Positions 44,282 through 52,624 of a DNA stretch of 64,000 nt are shown in pieces (within the stretch, counting starts at the first letter, position 1; the number at the start of each line of letters is the position of its first letter). The position numbers were made by a program, and so were the translations under genes. Source of the stretch: Shinella fusca (GTDB lineage: Bacteria > Pseudomonadota > Alphaproteobacteria > Rhizobiales > Rhizobiaceae); assembly GCF_014203155.1 (NCBI RefSeq), contig NZ_JACHIK010000001.1:416540-480539 (forward strand), read 5' to 3'. The notes beneath the pieces were generated by a model. That model saw only the letters and a program-made list of their open reading frames with translations, was not told where the DNA came from and made no database searches.

Positions 44282-46371
44282 TCAACCGGCCGTACCTTTC
44301 CTCCATCGCCTTCCGCCTGCCCTTCGCCATCGCCCTCATCTGCGTCCTCGTCTTCAGCCTGGCGGCCATCGCCGTCTACGGGCTCCAGCGGGCGCGGGAG
44401 GAAATGGCGGCCTACGGGCTGCAGGCCTTCTCCAGCCTGGCCAAGGCCTCGCTGGTCTCGCGGCAGGTCTCCGACCTCGTCTCCAGCGCGCCCTTCCTGA
44501 TGAACGCCACCTCGCCCTACCGCGTCTCCAGCGAAAGCCGCTCCGTCGTCGCGCAGGTCGATACGCTCCTTCGCACCATGCAGCCGGAAGACGGCGACAA
44601 GACCGTGAGGGGCTTTGCCAGCGCCCGCATCGTCGAATTGCTGGAGACCATCCGCAACCAGACGATGACGCTGGCGGGCGATGCCGATTCCGCCCAGCAG
44701 CACAAGGCCGAGGCCGCTGCCGCGCTCGGCGAGATCGCCACCGGCAGCGGCATCGCCGATGCGGACCTGCGCCACCGGCTGAACGCCATCGTTCAGTCCG
44801 CCTCCAATTCCGACAGCCTGTTCCAGCTCGGCGAGCTGCGCCGCCGCTACGTCACCGAGACCACGCCGCGGCTGGAACGCGCCTCGCCGGACACGCGGAT
44901 CGCCGCTGCCGAGCTTGCGCCCTACGAGCGGGTCTTCGAGGCGCAGACGCGCTACCTCCTCGAAATGTTCTCGATCCGCGCCGCCGTCGCCCGCCTGCAC
45001 GTCGTCTCGCGCGATCTTTCCCATGCGACGGAAACCCAGAGCGAGGCGGTCGCCCGCGGCCTCAACGAGGACCTCGTCTCCACCTCCGACGCCTTGAGCC
45101 GCCTTCTCGTCATCGTCGCCTTCGCCGCGCTCCTCGTGCTGGCGATGTCGATCTTCTCCATCCGCTCCGTCATGCGCGTCTCGCGCGGCATCGTCTCGCT
45201 GTCGAACGGCATGAACGCGCTGGCGGAAGGGCGGCGGGACGTCGAGACGCCGAGCTATGCCGGCTCGGAGACCGAGCTGGTGCGGCTTCTGGAAGCCTTC
45301 CGCGCCTTCCGCGAAAGCGTCGAGCGCGTCTCGCGGCTGCGGCGCACGGCGGAAGCGGCCGCCCGCACCATCCGCTCGACCTTCCGCACCATGAACGAGG
45401 GCATCGCGCTCTTCGACCCGCGCGGCGCGCCCATCACCATGAACCGCCGCGTCATGGAGCTCGTCGGCTGGTCCGGCTCGGCGCGCAAGCTCCCGCTGCG
45501 CAGGTTCGTCGGCCCCATTCCCGAGATCGACCCCGCCCTCCTGCCCGCCGACGGGGACGGCGGGACGCTCGGCAGCCGCAGCGTGCTGCGCCACCGCTCG
45601 CCGGAAAACCGCGTGACGGAAATCTCGCTGTCGCGCCAGCCGGACGGCGGCATCGTGCTTCTGGCGCGCGACGTCACCGACATCGACCGGCAGGAGGCGG
45701 AGGCGGCGAAGGCCCAGCGCCTCGACGGCATCATGCGCATGACCCACCAGGTCAGCCACGAGGTCGGCAACATGATCGGCATCATTACCGGCAGCCTCGG
45801 CCTTCTGGAGCGCGAGGCTGGCTTCAACGACCGGCAGAAGCGGCACCTCGCCCGCATCCGCAAGGCCGCCGACCGCGGCCGCTCGCTTGCCGGCAGCATG
45901 CTGTCCATCGGCAGCCAGCAGCCCATCCGCCCCGGTGCGGTGGAGATCGGCACCGTGTTGCGCGGCATGGCGGATGTTCTCGAAATCGCCGTCGGCGAGA
46001 AGTGCCGCCTCGTCTTCGATATCGCCGTCGACCTGCCGACCGTGCAGCTCGACGCCGCGCTCTTCGAGCAGTCCGTGCTCAATCTCTGCCTCAACGCCGC
46101 CGCGGCTATGCCGGGAGGCGGGACGATCCTCATCCGCTGCGTGAAGGCCGAAGGCGGCGTCGTGGTCTCCGTCACCGATGACGGCATCGGCATGTCGCCG
46201 GACGCTGTGGACAAGGCCTTCGAGCCCTATTTCACCACCCGCGACGGCGAAGGCGGGGCGGGCCTCGGCCTTGCCGTCGTCTACGGCTTCATGCGCCAGA
46301 GCGGCGGCGATGCCCGCATCCTCTCCGTGCCCGGAGAGGGCACGACTGTCGAACTCTCCTTTCCCGCCTGA
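44278..46371 (+). CDS. Sensor histidine kinase with large periplasmic domain and PAS-like domain
   Basis: This 697-residue kinase starts at GTG 44278, overlapping the regulator stop. Helices at residues 12-34 and 276-296 enclose a helical periplasmic domain of about 240 residues, reminiscent of TorS-type four-helix sensors. HAMP (about 297-350) and a PAS-like domain (about 362-470: TFRTMNEGIALFDPRGAPIT) follow. The HisKA domain has H494 in HQVSHEVGNMIGIITGSLG, then an N-box-like segment LNLCLNAAAAMPGGG, and glycine boxes TDDGIGMS and GGAGLGLAVVYG. TorS senses through a periplasmic partner protein, so an AfuA-like protein could be the co-sensor; that is inference. Confidence 0.9.
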   Translation: MINRPYLSSIAFRLPFAIALICVLVFSLAAIAVYGLQRAREEMAAYGLQAFSSLAKASLVSRQVSDLVSSAPFLMNATSPYRVSSESRSVVAQVDTLLRTMQPEDGDKTVRGFASARIVELLETIRNQTMTLAGDADSAQQHKAEAAAALGEIATGSGIADADLRHRLNAIVQSASNSDSLFQLGELRRRYVTETTPRLERASPDTRIAAAELAPYERVFEAQTRYLLEMFSIRAAVARLHVVSRDLSHATETQSEAVARGLNEDLVSTSDALSRLLVIVAFAALLVLAMSIFSIRSVMRVSRGIVSLSNGMNALAEGRRDVETPSYAGSETELVRLLEAFRAFRESVERVSRLRRTAEAAARTIRSTFRTMNEGIALFDPRGAPITMNRRVMELVGWSGSARKLPLRRFVGPIPEIDPALLPADGDGGTLGSRSVLRHRSPENRVTEISLSRQPDGGIVLLARDVTDIDRQEAEAAKAQRLDGIMRMTHQVSHEVGNMIGIITGSLGLLEREAGFNDRQKRHLARIRKAADRGRSLAGSMLSIGSQQPIRPGAVEIGTVLRGMADVLEIAVGEKCRLVFDIAVDLPTVQLDAALFEQSVLNLCLNAAAAMPGGGTILIRCVKAEGGVVVSVTDDGIGMSPDAVDKAFEPYFTTRDGEGGAGLGLAVVYGFMRQSGGDARILSVPGEGTTVELSFPA

Positions 46372-46374
46372 GCC

Positions 46375-47223
46375 TCAAAGCCCGAGGTCGGCGAGCGCCT
46401 TGCGCATGACGGCGGCATCCGCATCGATGCCCGTCCAGTAGCGGATGGCGACGATGCCCTGGTTGACCAGCATGCCGAGCCCGTCGGCGGTGCGGCAGCC
46501 GCGCGCCTCTGCCGCCCGCAGGAATGCCGTCAGCGGCGGATTGGGAATCCCGTCGGCGACGACCGTCTCCGGCTGCAGGCTGTCCATGTCGATGTCCGGC
46601 ATCGCCTCGACATCCGGGAAAAGCCCGATCGAGGTGGCGTTGATGACGATGTCGGTCCCCGGCGGCAGCTTGTAGCGCGGTTCCCACGGCACGTAGCGCC
46701 CATCGGCCGGGGTCTGCGGGTCGATGATGCCGGCGAGCTCGGCCCCTCGCCCCGGATCGCGGTTGACGACCGTGACCTGCGACGCGCCGGCAAGCGCCAT
46801 CTCCACCCCGACGGCCCGCGCCGCCCCGCCCGCGCCGAGCAGCACGACGCGCTTGCCCGCCGGATCCGTGATCGCCTTCAGCGCCGCGACAAAGCCCTTG
46901 CCGTCCGTATTCTCGCCGATCAACCGCTCGCCCCGGCGCACGACCGTGTTGACCGCGCCGATGATGCGGGCGGATTCGCCGAGCCCGTCGAGATGACCGA
47001 TCACCGCGACCTTGTGCGGGATCGAGCAGTTGAACCCGACCCACCCCATGGCGCGGGCGCCGCGCACGGCATCGCCGAGCGCGTCCGGCGCGACCTCGCA
47101 ATTGAGGTAGCGCCAGTCGAGCCCATGGTGGCGATAGGCCGCCTCGACCATCGCGACGGTCGGGTTTTCCGCCGCGGGCATGGCGAAGGAGCCGGTAAGC
47201 GGCGAGAGGAAGTTGCGGGCCAT
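46375..47223 (-). CDS. Shikimate dehydrogenase-like protein with altered substrate motif
   Basis: This 282-residue protein has the shikimate/quinate dehydrogenase fold: catalytic lysine in FNCSIPHKVAVI near residue 68, the aspartate in GENTDGKGF near 105, the NADP loop LLGAGGAARAVGVEMAL near 128, and VVNRDPGRG. The N-terminal shikimate clamp normally written SxS is replaced by LTGSFAMPAAENPT, so the substrate may not be shikimate. The ATG at 47223 follows AAAGGAACGTCTC. It lies 17 bases after a GMC oxidoreductase gene and not with other aro genes, suggesting a catabolic role with a polyol or quinate-like compound. Confidence 0.82.
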   Translation of the reverse strand: MARNFLSPLTGSFAMPAAENPTVAMVEAAYRHHGLDWRYLNCEVAPDALGDAVRGARAMGWVGFNCSIPHKVAVIGHLDGLGESARIIGAVNTVVRRGERLIGENTDGKGFVAALKAITDPAGKRVVLLGAGGAARAVGVEMALAGASQVTVVNRDPGRGAELAGIIDPQTPADGRYVPWEPRYKLPPGTDIVINATSIGLFPDVEAMPDIDMDSLQPETVVADGIPNPPLTAFLRAAEARGCRTADGLGMLVNQGIVAIRYWTGIDADAAVMRKALADLGL

Positions 47224-47240
47224 GAGACGTTCCTTTCGGA

Positions 47241-48767
47241 TCAGGCGGCGAACGCGCCGGCGCGCCAGGCATCGCGCAGGTGAGCGCCGACGCGCAAGGC
47301 CTGCGCGCAGACCGTCAGCGCCGGGTTGAGCGCCGCCGACGACGGGAAGAAGGCGGCATCGACGACATAGAGATTGCGGTGATCGTGCGCGCGGCACAGC
47401 GCATCGAGCGCCGAGCGCGCCGGATCCTCCCCCATCCGCACCGTGCCGCATTGATGCGACGGGCCCTCGATGCCGAAGGAATGGCGCAGCACCGCCGGGA
47501 AGATCTTCCGCAGGTGCCGCTGCACATGCCGCACGAAGCGGTCGTGCGCCGCCCGATCGCCGGGATGGTAGGCGACCTCCACCCGGTCGCCGGGCAAAAG
47601 CCGCACCCGGCTTTCCGCCCGCGGCAGGTCCTCGGACATGCAGAGCCAGTCGACACTGTGGCGCGCAAGCAGGTTCGCCAGCGGGCGCGGCATCCAGCCA
47701 TAGGCCGCGCGGATCATCGGCCCCTGGATGTTGCCGAGCATCTGGAGGTTGCCGCGCGCGGCGGCATCCTCCGGCAGGCCGTGGTAGAAATCGTTGACCG
47801 ACAGGGTCTTCGGGAACTTCGTGTCGTTCACGCGGAACGGCAAAAGGCCCATCAGCCCCGTCAGGTGATGGTTCATGAGATAGCGGCCGACGACGCCGGA
47901 CCGATTGGCCAATCCTTCGGGATAAGCCTCGCTCGCCGAGCGCAGCAGGACCAGCGCCGAGTTGATCGCCCCCGCACTCAGCACGAAGAGCGATGCCTCG
48001 ACCCGGACCGCCTCGCCGTCGCGCATCACCTCCGCCGCCGCAATGCGCCCGTCCGGCGCGGCGACCAGCCGCATCACCTGCGCCTTCGTCCAGAGCGTGA
48101 TGTCGGGATGCTTGAGGGCCGGTCGTATGAGCCGCATCTCCCCGTCGCCCTTGGCGCCGTAGCGACAGGCGAAGGCATCGCAGGTGCCGCAGCGCCGACA
48201 GCGCCCGCCCGGCCCGAAGTCCACCGCCGACGGCATGTGGAAGGGGCGAAGCCCCTGCCGCTCCAGCTCTGCCGCCATGCGGGCGATGACGGGCTCGTGC
48301 GGAATGGCGGAATGGGCATAGGGATCGGCCCGCGGCGGCTCCGTCGGATCGTGCCCTGCCTCCCCTCGCACGCCAAAAAGCCGCTCCGCCTCGCCATACC
48401 AGGGTTCGAGATCGCCGTAGGAAAACGGCCAGGCCGGCGAACGGCCATCCTCATGCGCGACCGCGCGGAAATCGCTCTCGCGGAAGCGGAACATCGCCGT
48501 GCCGTAGAATTTCGTATGTCCGCCGACATAGTAATACTGGCCCGGCCGGTAGCGCCGGCCGCTCTCGTCCTGGTATTCCTCGAGCGTGCGGTAGCGCGCC
48601 TCGACGAAGACCGCCTCGGCATCGGAATTCTCCGGCTCGTTCGGCAGGAAATCGCCGCGTTCGAGGATCAGCACCTTCGCGCCCGAGCCTGCAAGCTGAC
48701 GCGCCACCGAGCCGCCGCCCACACCCGAGCCGATGATCACCACGTCCGGCCTGATCGTCGCGTCCAT
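47241..48767 (-). CDS. GMC-family FAD-dependent oxidoreductase
   Basis: This 508-residue flavoprotein of the glucose-methanol-choline family has a FAD motif IIGSGVGGGSVARQLAGSG near the N-terminus and YYYVGGHTKFYGTAMFR near 95. A cysteine cluster, CRRCGTCDAFACRYGAKGD, lies near 205-225; this type occurs in the gluconate/fructose dehydrogenase branch. The C-terminal active-site histidine is in HQCGTVRMG, and VVDAAFFPSSAALNPALT closes the domain. It probably oxidises a sugar or polyol hydroxyl. The ATG at 48767 has AGGGAGGGCTTTC. It is upstream of the shikimate-dehydrogenase-like gene and divergent from an AraC regulator. Confidence 0.88.
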   Translation of the reverse strand: MDATIRPDVVIIGSGVGGGSVARQLAGSGAKVLILERGDFLPNEPENSDAEAVFVEARYRTLEEYQDESGRRYRPGQYYYVGGHTKFYGTAMFRFRESDFRAVAHEDGRSPAWPFSYGDLEPWYGEAERLFGVRGEAGHDPTEPPRADPYAHSAIPHEPVIARMAAELERQGLRPFHMPSAVDFGPGGRCRRCGTCDAFACRYGAKGDGEMRLIRPALKHPDITLWTKAQVMRLVAAPDGRIAAAEVMRDGEAVRVEASLFVLSAGAINSALVLLRSASEAYPEGLANRSGVVGRYLMNHHLTGLMGLLPFRVNDTKFPKTLSVNDFYHGLPEDAAARGNLQMLGNIQGPMIRAAYGWMPRPLANLLARHSVDWLCMSEDLPRAESRVRLLPGDRVEVAYHPGDRAAHDRFVRHVQRHLRKIFPAVLRHSFGIEGPSHQCGTVRMGEDPARSALDALCRAHDHRNLYVVDAAFFPSSAALNPALTVCAQALRVGAHLRDAWRAGAFAA

Positions 48768-48796
48768 GAAAGCCCTCCCTTGCCCTACGGCATGAG

Positions 48797-48841
48797 AATT
48801 GCGGAGCGCGCCTTCCCGCGCCATTCTTTCCTGCCGCAATT
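48797..48841. promoter_or_regulatory. Spaced inverted repeat in GMC/AraC divergent promoter
   Basis: AATTGCGG (48797) and CCGCAATT (48834) are perfect inverted copies 29 bases apart, in the 124-bp region between the divergent GMC and AraC genes. The placement suits a regulator binding both promoters; the link to the AraC protein is inferred. Confidence 0.4.
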
Positions 48842-48891
48842 TCTTGTACGATCACCGCATTCTTTCATGCCCGGCAAGGATCAATGCACCA

Positions 48892-49770
48892 ATGCAGCCC
48901 TGGTTTGAAACCGTCACCATTCCCCCGGACCGGTCCTGGCTGCTGTTCGACCGGCAATTGCCGGCCTTTCCCTTCAACTGGCACTATCACCCGCAATTCG
49001 AGCTGACGCTGACGGTGGGCAGCCGCGGCGTGCGCTTCGTCGGCGACCATGTCGAGCGCTACGGCGACGGCGACCTCGTGCTGCTCGGCCCGAACCTGCC
49101 GCATGCCTGGCAGTCCGAGGCGCTTATCGGCGAGAACGGGCTGCACCGCGCCATCGTCTGCTGGTTCACGCAGGCATGGATCGAGGGCCTGACGGCGCTG
49201 ATGCCGGAATATGCGCCGCTTGCGAGGCTTGCGGCGGAGGCCGGCCGCGGCCTCGAATTCACCGACGGCGCCGCCGGGCGGCTGCGCCCGCGCCTGCTGG
49301 CACTCGGCGCCCTTCCCCCGGCGCGGCAGGTGCTGGAACTGCAGGCGATCCTCATCGACCTTGCCGGCTGCGGCCGCCGCCCGCTCGCCTCCGGCGAAAT
49401 CCCCCTCAGCGAAAACCCGCGCGATCGCGAGAGAATGCAGCGCGTCCTCACCTTCCTCCACGCCAACTACGACCGCCCCCTGCGCCTCGCCCCGCTCTCG
49501 GCCATCGCCCACCTGACGGACAGCCAGCTCCAGCGCGTCTTCAAGCGCAGCACGCGCATGTCGATCAGCCAGTACGTCACACAATTGCGCATAGGCAAGG
49601 CCTGCCAGCTCCTCGTCCAGACCGACCTTCCGATGAGCCACATCGCCGCCGAAAGCGGCTTTTCCGACCCCGCCCACCTCGCCCGCCAGTTCCGAGCCGC
49701 CAAGGGCCTCCCCCCGACCCGCTACCGCGAAAACTTCAAGCACGCCCGCGCAAGCGGCGGGGCGGAGTGA
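48892..49770 (+). CDS. AraC-family transcriptional regulator
   Basis: This 292-residue protein has an N-terminal cupin ligand-binding domain (residues about 15-95: FPFNWHYHPQFELTLTVGSR, GDHVERYGDGDLVLLGPNLPH) and a C-terminal double helix-turn-helix (about 185-285: LRLAPLSAIAHLTDSQLQRV, MSHIAAESGFSDPAHLARQF). The start MQPWFETV at 48892 matches the family N-terminus. It is divergent from the GMC oxidoreductase and shikimate-dehydrogenase-like pair and is the probable regulator of that operon. It is also the last chromosomal gene before the inserted element. Confidence 0.9.
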   Translation: MQPWFETVTIPPDRSWLLFDRQLPAFPFNWHYHPQFELTLTVGSRGVRFVGDHVERYGDGDLVLLGPNLPHAWQSEALIGENGLHRAIVCWFTQAWIEGLTALMPEYAPLARLAAEAGRGLEFTDGAAGRLRPRLLALGALPPARQVLELQAILIDLAGCGRRPLASGEIPLSENPRDRERMQRVLTFLHANYDRPLRLAPLSAIAHLTDSQLQRVFKRSTRMSISQYVTQLRIGKACQLLVQTDLPMSHIAAESGFSDPAHLARQFRAAKGLPPTRYRENFKHARASGGAE

Positions 49771-49788
49771 ACGGAGGAAGAAGGGAAA

Positions 49789-49802
49789 TGGTGGGCCCGG
49801 AG
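49789..49802. repeat. Left attachment-site repeat of the tRNA-Ile2 element
   Basis: TGGTGGGCCCGGAG is identical to the last 14 bases of the tRNA gene (including CCA) at 56778-56791. It marks the far end of the inserted element, as expected for site-specific integration into a tRNA 3' end. Confidence 0.8.
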
Positions 49803-49937
49803 TGTAACCACCTTGCCCAGCTATTTATAGCAACCGGCATCATCCCGATTAAAGCACCGACACCAAGTATCTGATTTCACAATCATTTACACTGCCGGCG
49901 CTTGGGATTTTTGCCCTGTCTGTAAAGGCTGGCAATT

Positions 49938-50321
49938 TTGGAAACGTATGAAAAAGGAAAGAAACAAGAGGCTAAAAACTTTACCTTGCGGCTGACGGAT
50001 GAGGAAAAACGCCTGCTGATCGAACGGGCGGGCGATGTGCCGCTCGGCATCTATATTCGCGGCCTGATCCTTGGGGCGGATGTCCGACAAAAGCGGCGCT
50101 CCGCCCCGCTCAAGGACAACACGGCGCTGGCGCGGGTGCTGGCCGTGCTCGGCCAGTCGCGCCTGTCGAGCAATCTCAATCAGCTGGCTAAAGCCGTGCA
50201 TATCGGTGCGCTGCCGGTCACGCCGGAAGCCGAAAGCGAGATTGTTACGGCCTGCGCCGCCGTATCGGCCATGCGGCATGATCTGCTGGCTGCCCTCGGC
50301 CTGCCGGATGGTGGGCGCTGA
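49938..50321 (+). CDS. MobC-like plasmid mobilisation relaxosome protein
   Basis: This 127-residue protein resembles MobC accessory factors, which help a relaxase open oriT DNA. The N-terminal ribbon-helix-helix pattern is FTLRLTDEEKRLLIERAGDV, then LGIYIRGLILGADVR and ALARVLAVLGQSRLSSNLNQLAKAVHIGAL, a MobC hallmark. The likely start is TTG at 49938; the nearest ATG is out of frame. The relaxase fragment begins at its stop codon, the usual mobC-relaxase arrangement. An oriT would be expected in the 135 bases upstream, but I cannot pinpoint a nick site. Confidence 0.8.
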   Translation: METYEKGKKQEAKNFTLRLTDEEKRLLIERAGDVPLGIYIRGLILGADVRQKRRSAPLKDNTALARVLAVLGQSRLSSNLNQLAKAVHIGALPVTPEAESEIVTACAAVSAMRHDLLAALGLPDGGR

Positions 50322-50575
50322 TGATCTTGAATGGTAGCCAGCGCGGCGGGCATGGCGATCTTGCCCGCCACCTCATGAAACCCGAAAACGAACACGTCGA
50401 GATACACGAGATACGCGGCTTTGTGTCCGATACGATCAAAGGCGCGTTCAAGGAAGCGCATGCCATTTCTCGCGGCACGAAATGCACCCAGTTCCTCTAT
50501 TCGCTCTCTCTAAGCCCGCCAGCGGCGGAATGCCAACTAAAGCATGACAGAATTCTGTGCAGTCCGTCAAGTTGA
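50321..50575 (+). pseudogene. Truncated relaxase (N-terminal fragment)
   Basis: The first 70 or so of 84 residues match the start of MobA/VirD2-type relaxases found next to mobC: MILNGSQRGGHGDLARHLMK, then ENEHVEIHEIRGFVSD and FKEAHAISRGTKCTQFLYSL. After SLSPPAAE the sequence loses resemblance and stops, whereas intact relaxases run several hundred residues. The three-histidine metal centre would lie beyond the break, so the protein cannot be active. The downstream sequence up to the AbiE genes shows no continuation in any frame. Confidence 0.75.
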
Positions 50576-50700
50576 TTAGAAAGTGATATTTTTCGAACAG
50601 CGGTTCGGGATTTTCGGGCCAGCCTCGTTTGAGGTGACCACACCAAATTCGAGAGCGTCAACTTTATCAGTAAGCGGTGATTTCGGCTTAGCGAAAGCCG

Positions 50701-51624
50701 TTAATCTGAAGCACGTCGTTGAAGAGACGATTGCAGCAAGTCAACCAGTATGGAGCGCTGTTCGTGCTTGAGCTTGTCGAGATTGCGTTGCCGCCAGCGG
50801 ACCGCCGGAAGCTCCGCGACATGACTAATCTTCAGCAACGACCAGTCCGGTTCGCCGCGCTCGAAGCAAATCAGAAATTCGCGGTGGTGATCCGGCATGC
50901 CGCCAATCAGTGCGTCGATCATTGCATGTTGCGTTTTGATCAGCTCTTCGATGGCCACGACTTCTTCGGTCATGCCTTCGAAGCCGTTGCTATATTCATT
51001 GGCAAGGTCTTTGACGCGGCCTGACAGCACTTCGCCCATGGGGCGGTTATGGCTGAGAAGATAGACGATGAAGGCTTCGCGGAGGTCATCGCTCAGCCCC
51101 TCATGCGCGAGTAGGTCGCGCACGTCAAAAAGGTCGCGCGGATGCTGACGGTCGAGGGCAGCAACCAGCTTGCCCGCAAACAGGTCTTCGAAAGATACGA
51201 CGCTTGTTTCCGCGAAACCGAACGCCTCTTCAACCGCCTCGGTGACCGGCATGGTGGACGGCTCACGAACCACACCGCGCAACACGGGCGAGACTTCGAT
51301 CTTCACCTGTGTTCCCTCGGCCATCACAAGAAGGCGCAAGATCGCGCCATCTTGGACGTTTTCGGTAACGCGCGCACCGGGCAGTTCCGCCACGGCTGCC
51401 GCTTTGATACGTTTCATGGCGGCGTCGATATCTGCCAGCGCCTCCGGCCTGTCATTCACCGGCAGATACATCAGATCGATATCGACGGAGAGGCGCGGCA
51501 GGTTGCGCACAAAAAGATTGATCGCCGTTCCGCCCTTGAGCGCAAAACAGGTTTCGCGTGCGACAATAGGAATGAGGCGCATAAGCAGCCGGACTTGAGC
51601 CTGGTACAGGTCACGAAACGGCAT
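50701..51624 (-). CDS. AbiEii/AbiGii-type nucleotidyltransferase toxin
   Basis: This 307-residue toxin belongs to the type IV toxin-antitoxin/abortive-infection family. The nucleotidyltransferase core is FALKGGTAINLFVRNLPRLS followed by VDIDLMY, the GG-x(n)-DxD motif that binds metal and nucleotide, near residues 28-52. SFEDLFAGKLVAALDRQHPRDLFDVRDL near 140-168 is also characteristic. Related enzymes block growth by adding nucleotides to tRNA. The ATG at 51624 overlaps the 3' end of the antitoxin gene, indicating coupled expression. It is probably a defence or element-maintenance module. Confidence 0.88.
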   Translation of the reverse strand: MPFRDLYQAQVRLLMRLIPIVARETCFALKGGTAINLFVRNLPRLSVDIDLMYLPVNDRPEALADIDAAMKRIKAAAVAELPGARVTENVQDGAILRLLVMAEGTQVKIEVSPVLRGVVREPSTMPVTEAVEEAFGFAETSVVSFEDLFAGKLVAALDRQHPRDLFDVRDLLAHEGLSDDLREAFIVYLLSHNRPMGEVLSGRVKDLANEYSNGFEGMTEEVVAIEELIKTQHAMIDALIGGMPDHHREFLICFERGEPDWSLLKISHVAELPAVRWRQRNLDKLKHEQRSILVDLLQSSLQRRASD

Positions 51625-52465
51625 CAAGGTCCTCCGGTACGGTTATTAGATAAACCGGATCGAGCTTGCCGCCAGGGACAAGCATGCGCTTGCCCTTGCC
51701 GAGATCGATGGCGGTTTTGTCCAGACGCTTGAGCCACGCGTGGCTATGACGATCTGCGAAATAGAAGAACAGGCGCTTGACCTTGACGCTGTCGCAATCT
51801 GCCAGCAGCTTTTGCAGCCGTCTCGGGCTGAAATTTGCCGCGCCCTGCATGATCATATCAGCCTGATGGAAACTCTCATCACGCGGCAATTCATCGAGCA
51901 TTTCGAGATAGGCGCGCTCGGGCTGGGAAAGCGTCAATGGCCAATCCCACTGCCCCCATGCCATTGAGGTCAAACTACCGCCCTGAAAGCGGGTGAGATC
52001 GCGGCCTGTTCCGTCCGCGATATTCCAGGCAAGACTGCCAAGCCCCTGCGTGATCGGATCATTCCGGAAGAGAGTCGCGCTGTTGTGATAGACAAAGCGC
52101 TGAGGAAGGTTCAGTTTGTCCAGCCATATGGGCAGCTTTTCCGGTCCATAGAGATGAACGGTCTTGGTCTCGTGCGAGAGATAATGGGCAAAGCCCTGTA
52201 GCTCCAATGCCGTGCGTCCACCAACATAGAATGGCGTTCGCAAAAGCAGCGTCTGAAGAGAGATAACGACCTGCTGCCAGCTCAGTGTGCCGCGCGGTCT
52301 TTTATAGACGCTGCGCACCGGCTGCTCCAGCCAGCCGCTTTTCACGTAGTAGGCGCGCAAATTGCTGGCGATGCCGCGCTCTTCCAGCCAGGCAGCATCC
52401 ACAACAAGCCCCTCGGGGAGGTCTTTCTCAAGCCGGTTTAACAGTGATGTAGTTTGCTCAGCCAT
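51611..52465 (-). CDS. AbiEi-type antitoxin
   Basis: This 284-residue antitoxin partner of the nucleotidyltransferase has an N-terminal winged helix (EERGIASNLRAYYVKSGWLE, then VRSVYKRPRGTLSWQQVVIS) typical of AbiEi, which represses its own promoter. The C-terminal part (YVGGRTALELQGFAHYLSHE, DELPRDESFHQADMIMQG) is the antitoxin domain. It overlaps the toxin gene by 14 bases. A promoter with inverted repeats precedes it at 52468-52542, consistent with negative autoregulation. Confidence 0.88.
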   Translation of the reverse strand: MAEQTTSLLNRLEKDLPEGLVVDAAWLEERGIASNLRAYYVKSGWLEQPVRSVYKRPRGTLSWQQVVISLQTLLLRTPFYVGGRTALELQGFAHYLSHETKTVHLYGPEKLPIWLDKLNLPQRFVYHNSATLFRNDPITQGLGSLAWNIADGTGRDLTRFQGGSLTSMAWGQWDWPLTLSQPERAYLEMLDELPRDESFHQADMIMQGAANFSPRRLQKLLADCDSVKVKRLFFYFADRHSHAWLKRLDKTAIDLGKGKRMLVPGGKLDPVYLITVPEDLDAVS

Positions 52466-52467
52466 AC

Positions 52468-52542
52468 TGAGTATATTACACGATTCTCAAACCTTTTTCA
52501 AGTTTGACAAAATCGGCATATACTCAATGAAGTTGAGTATAT
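52468..52542 (-). promoter_or_regulatory. AbiE promoter with inverted-repeat operators
   Basis: Reading toward abiEi, TTGAAA (52501-52496), a 17-base spacer and TAATAT (52478-52473) form a near-consensus promoter. A perfect inverted repeat, ATATACTCAA-N5-TTGAGTATAT (52518-52542), lies just upstream of it, and a further half-site TGAGTATAT (52468-52476) overlaps the -10 box. This matches the multi-repeat architecture by which AbiEi antitoxins repress their own operon. Confidence 0.7.
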
Positions 52543-52624
52543 TCGACGAAATTCAAACCGCACATATCCACCGCCCGCCCCTGGCGGGCGAAAATTTTCC
52601 CGCCAGAACAAGGGGAACCGCCGC

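Noticed and set aside
50583..50771. Short ORF after the relaxase stub, considered as the relaxase continuation
   Set aside because: The sequence does not match the next part of relaxases and overlaps the end of the AbiE toxin gene on the other strand.
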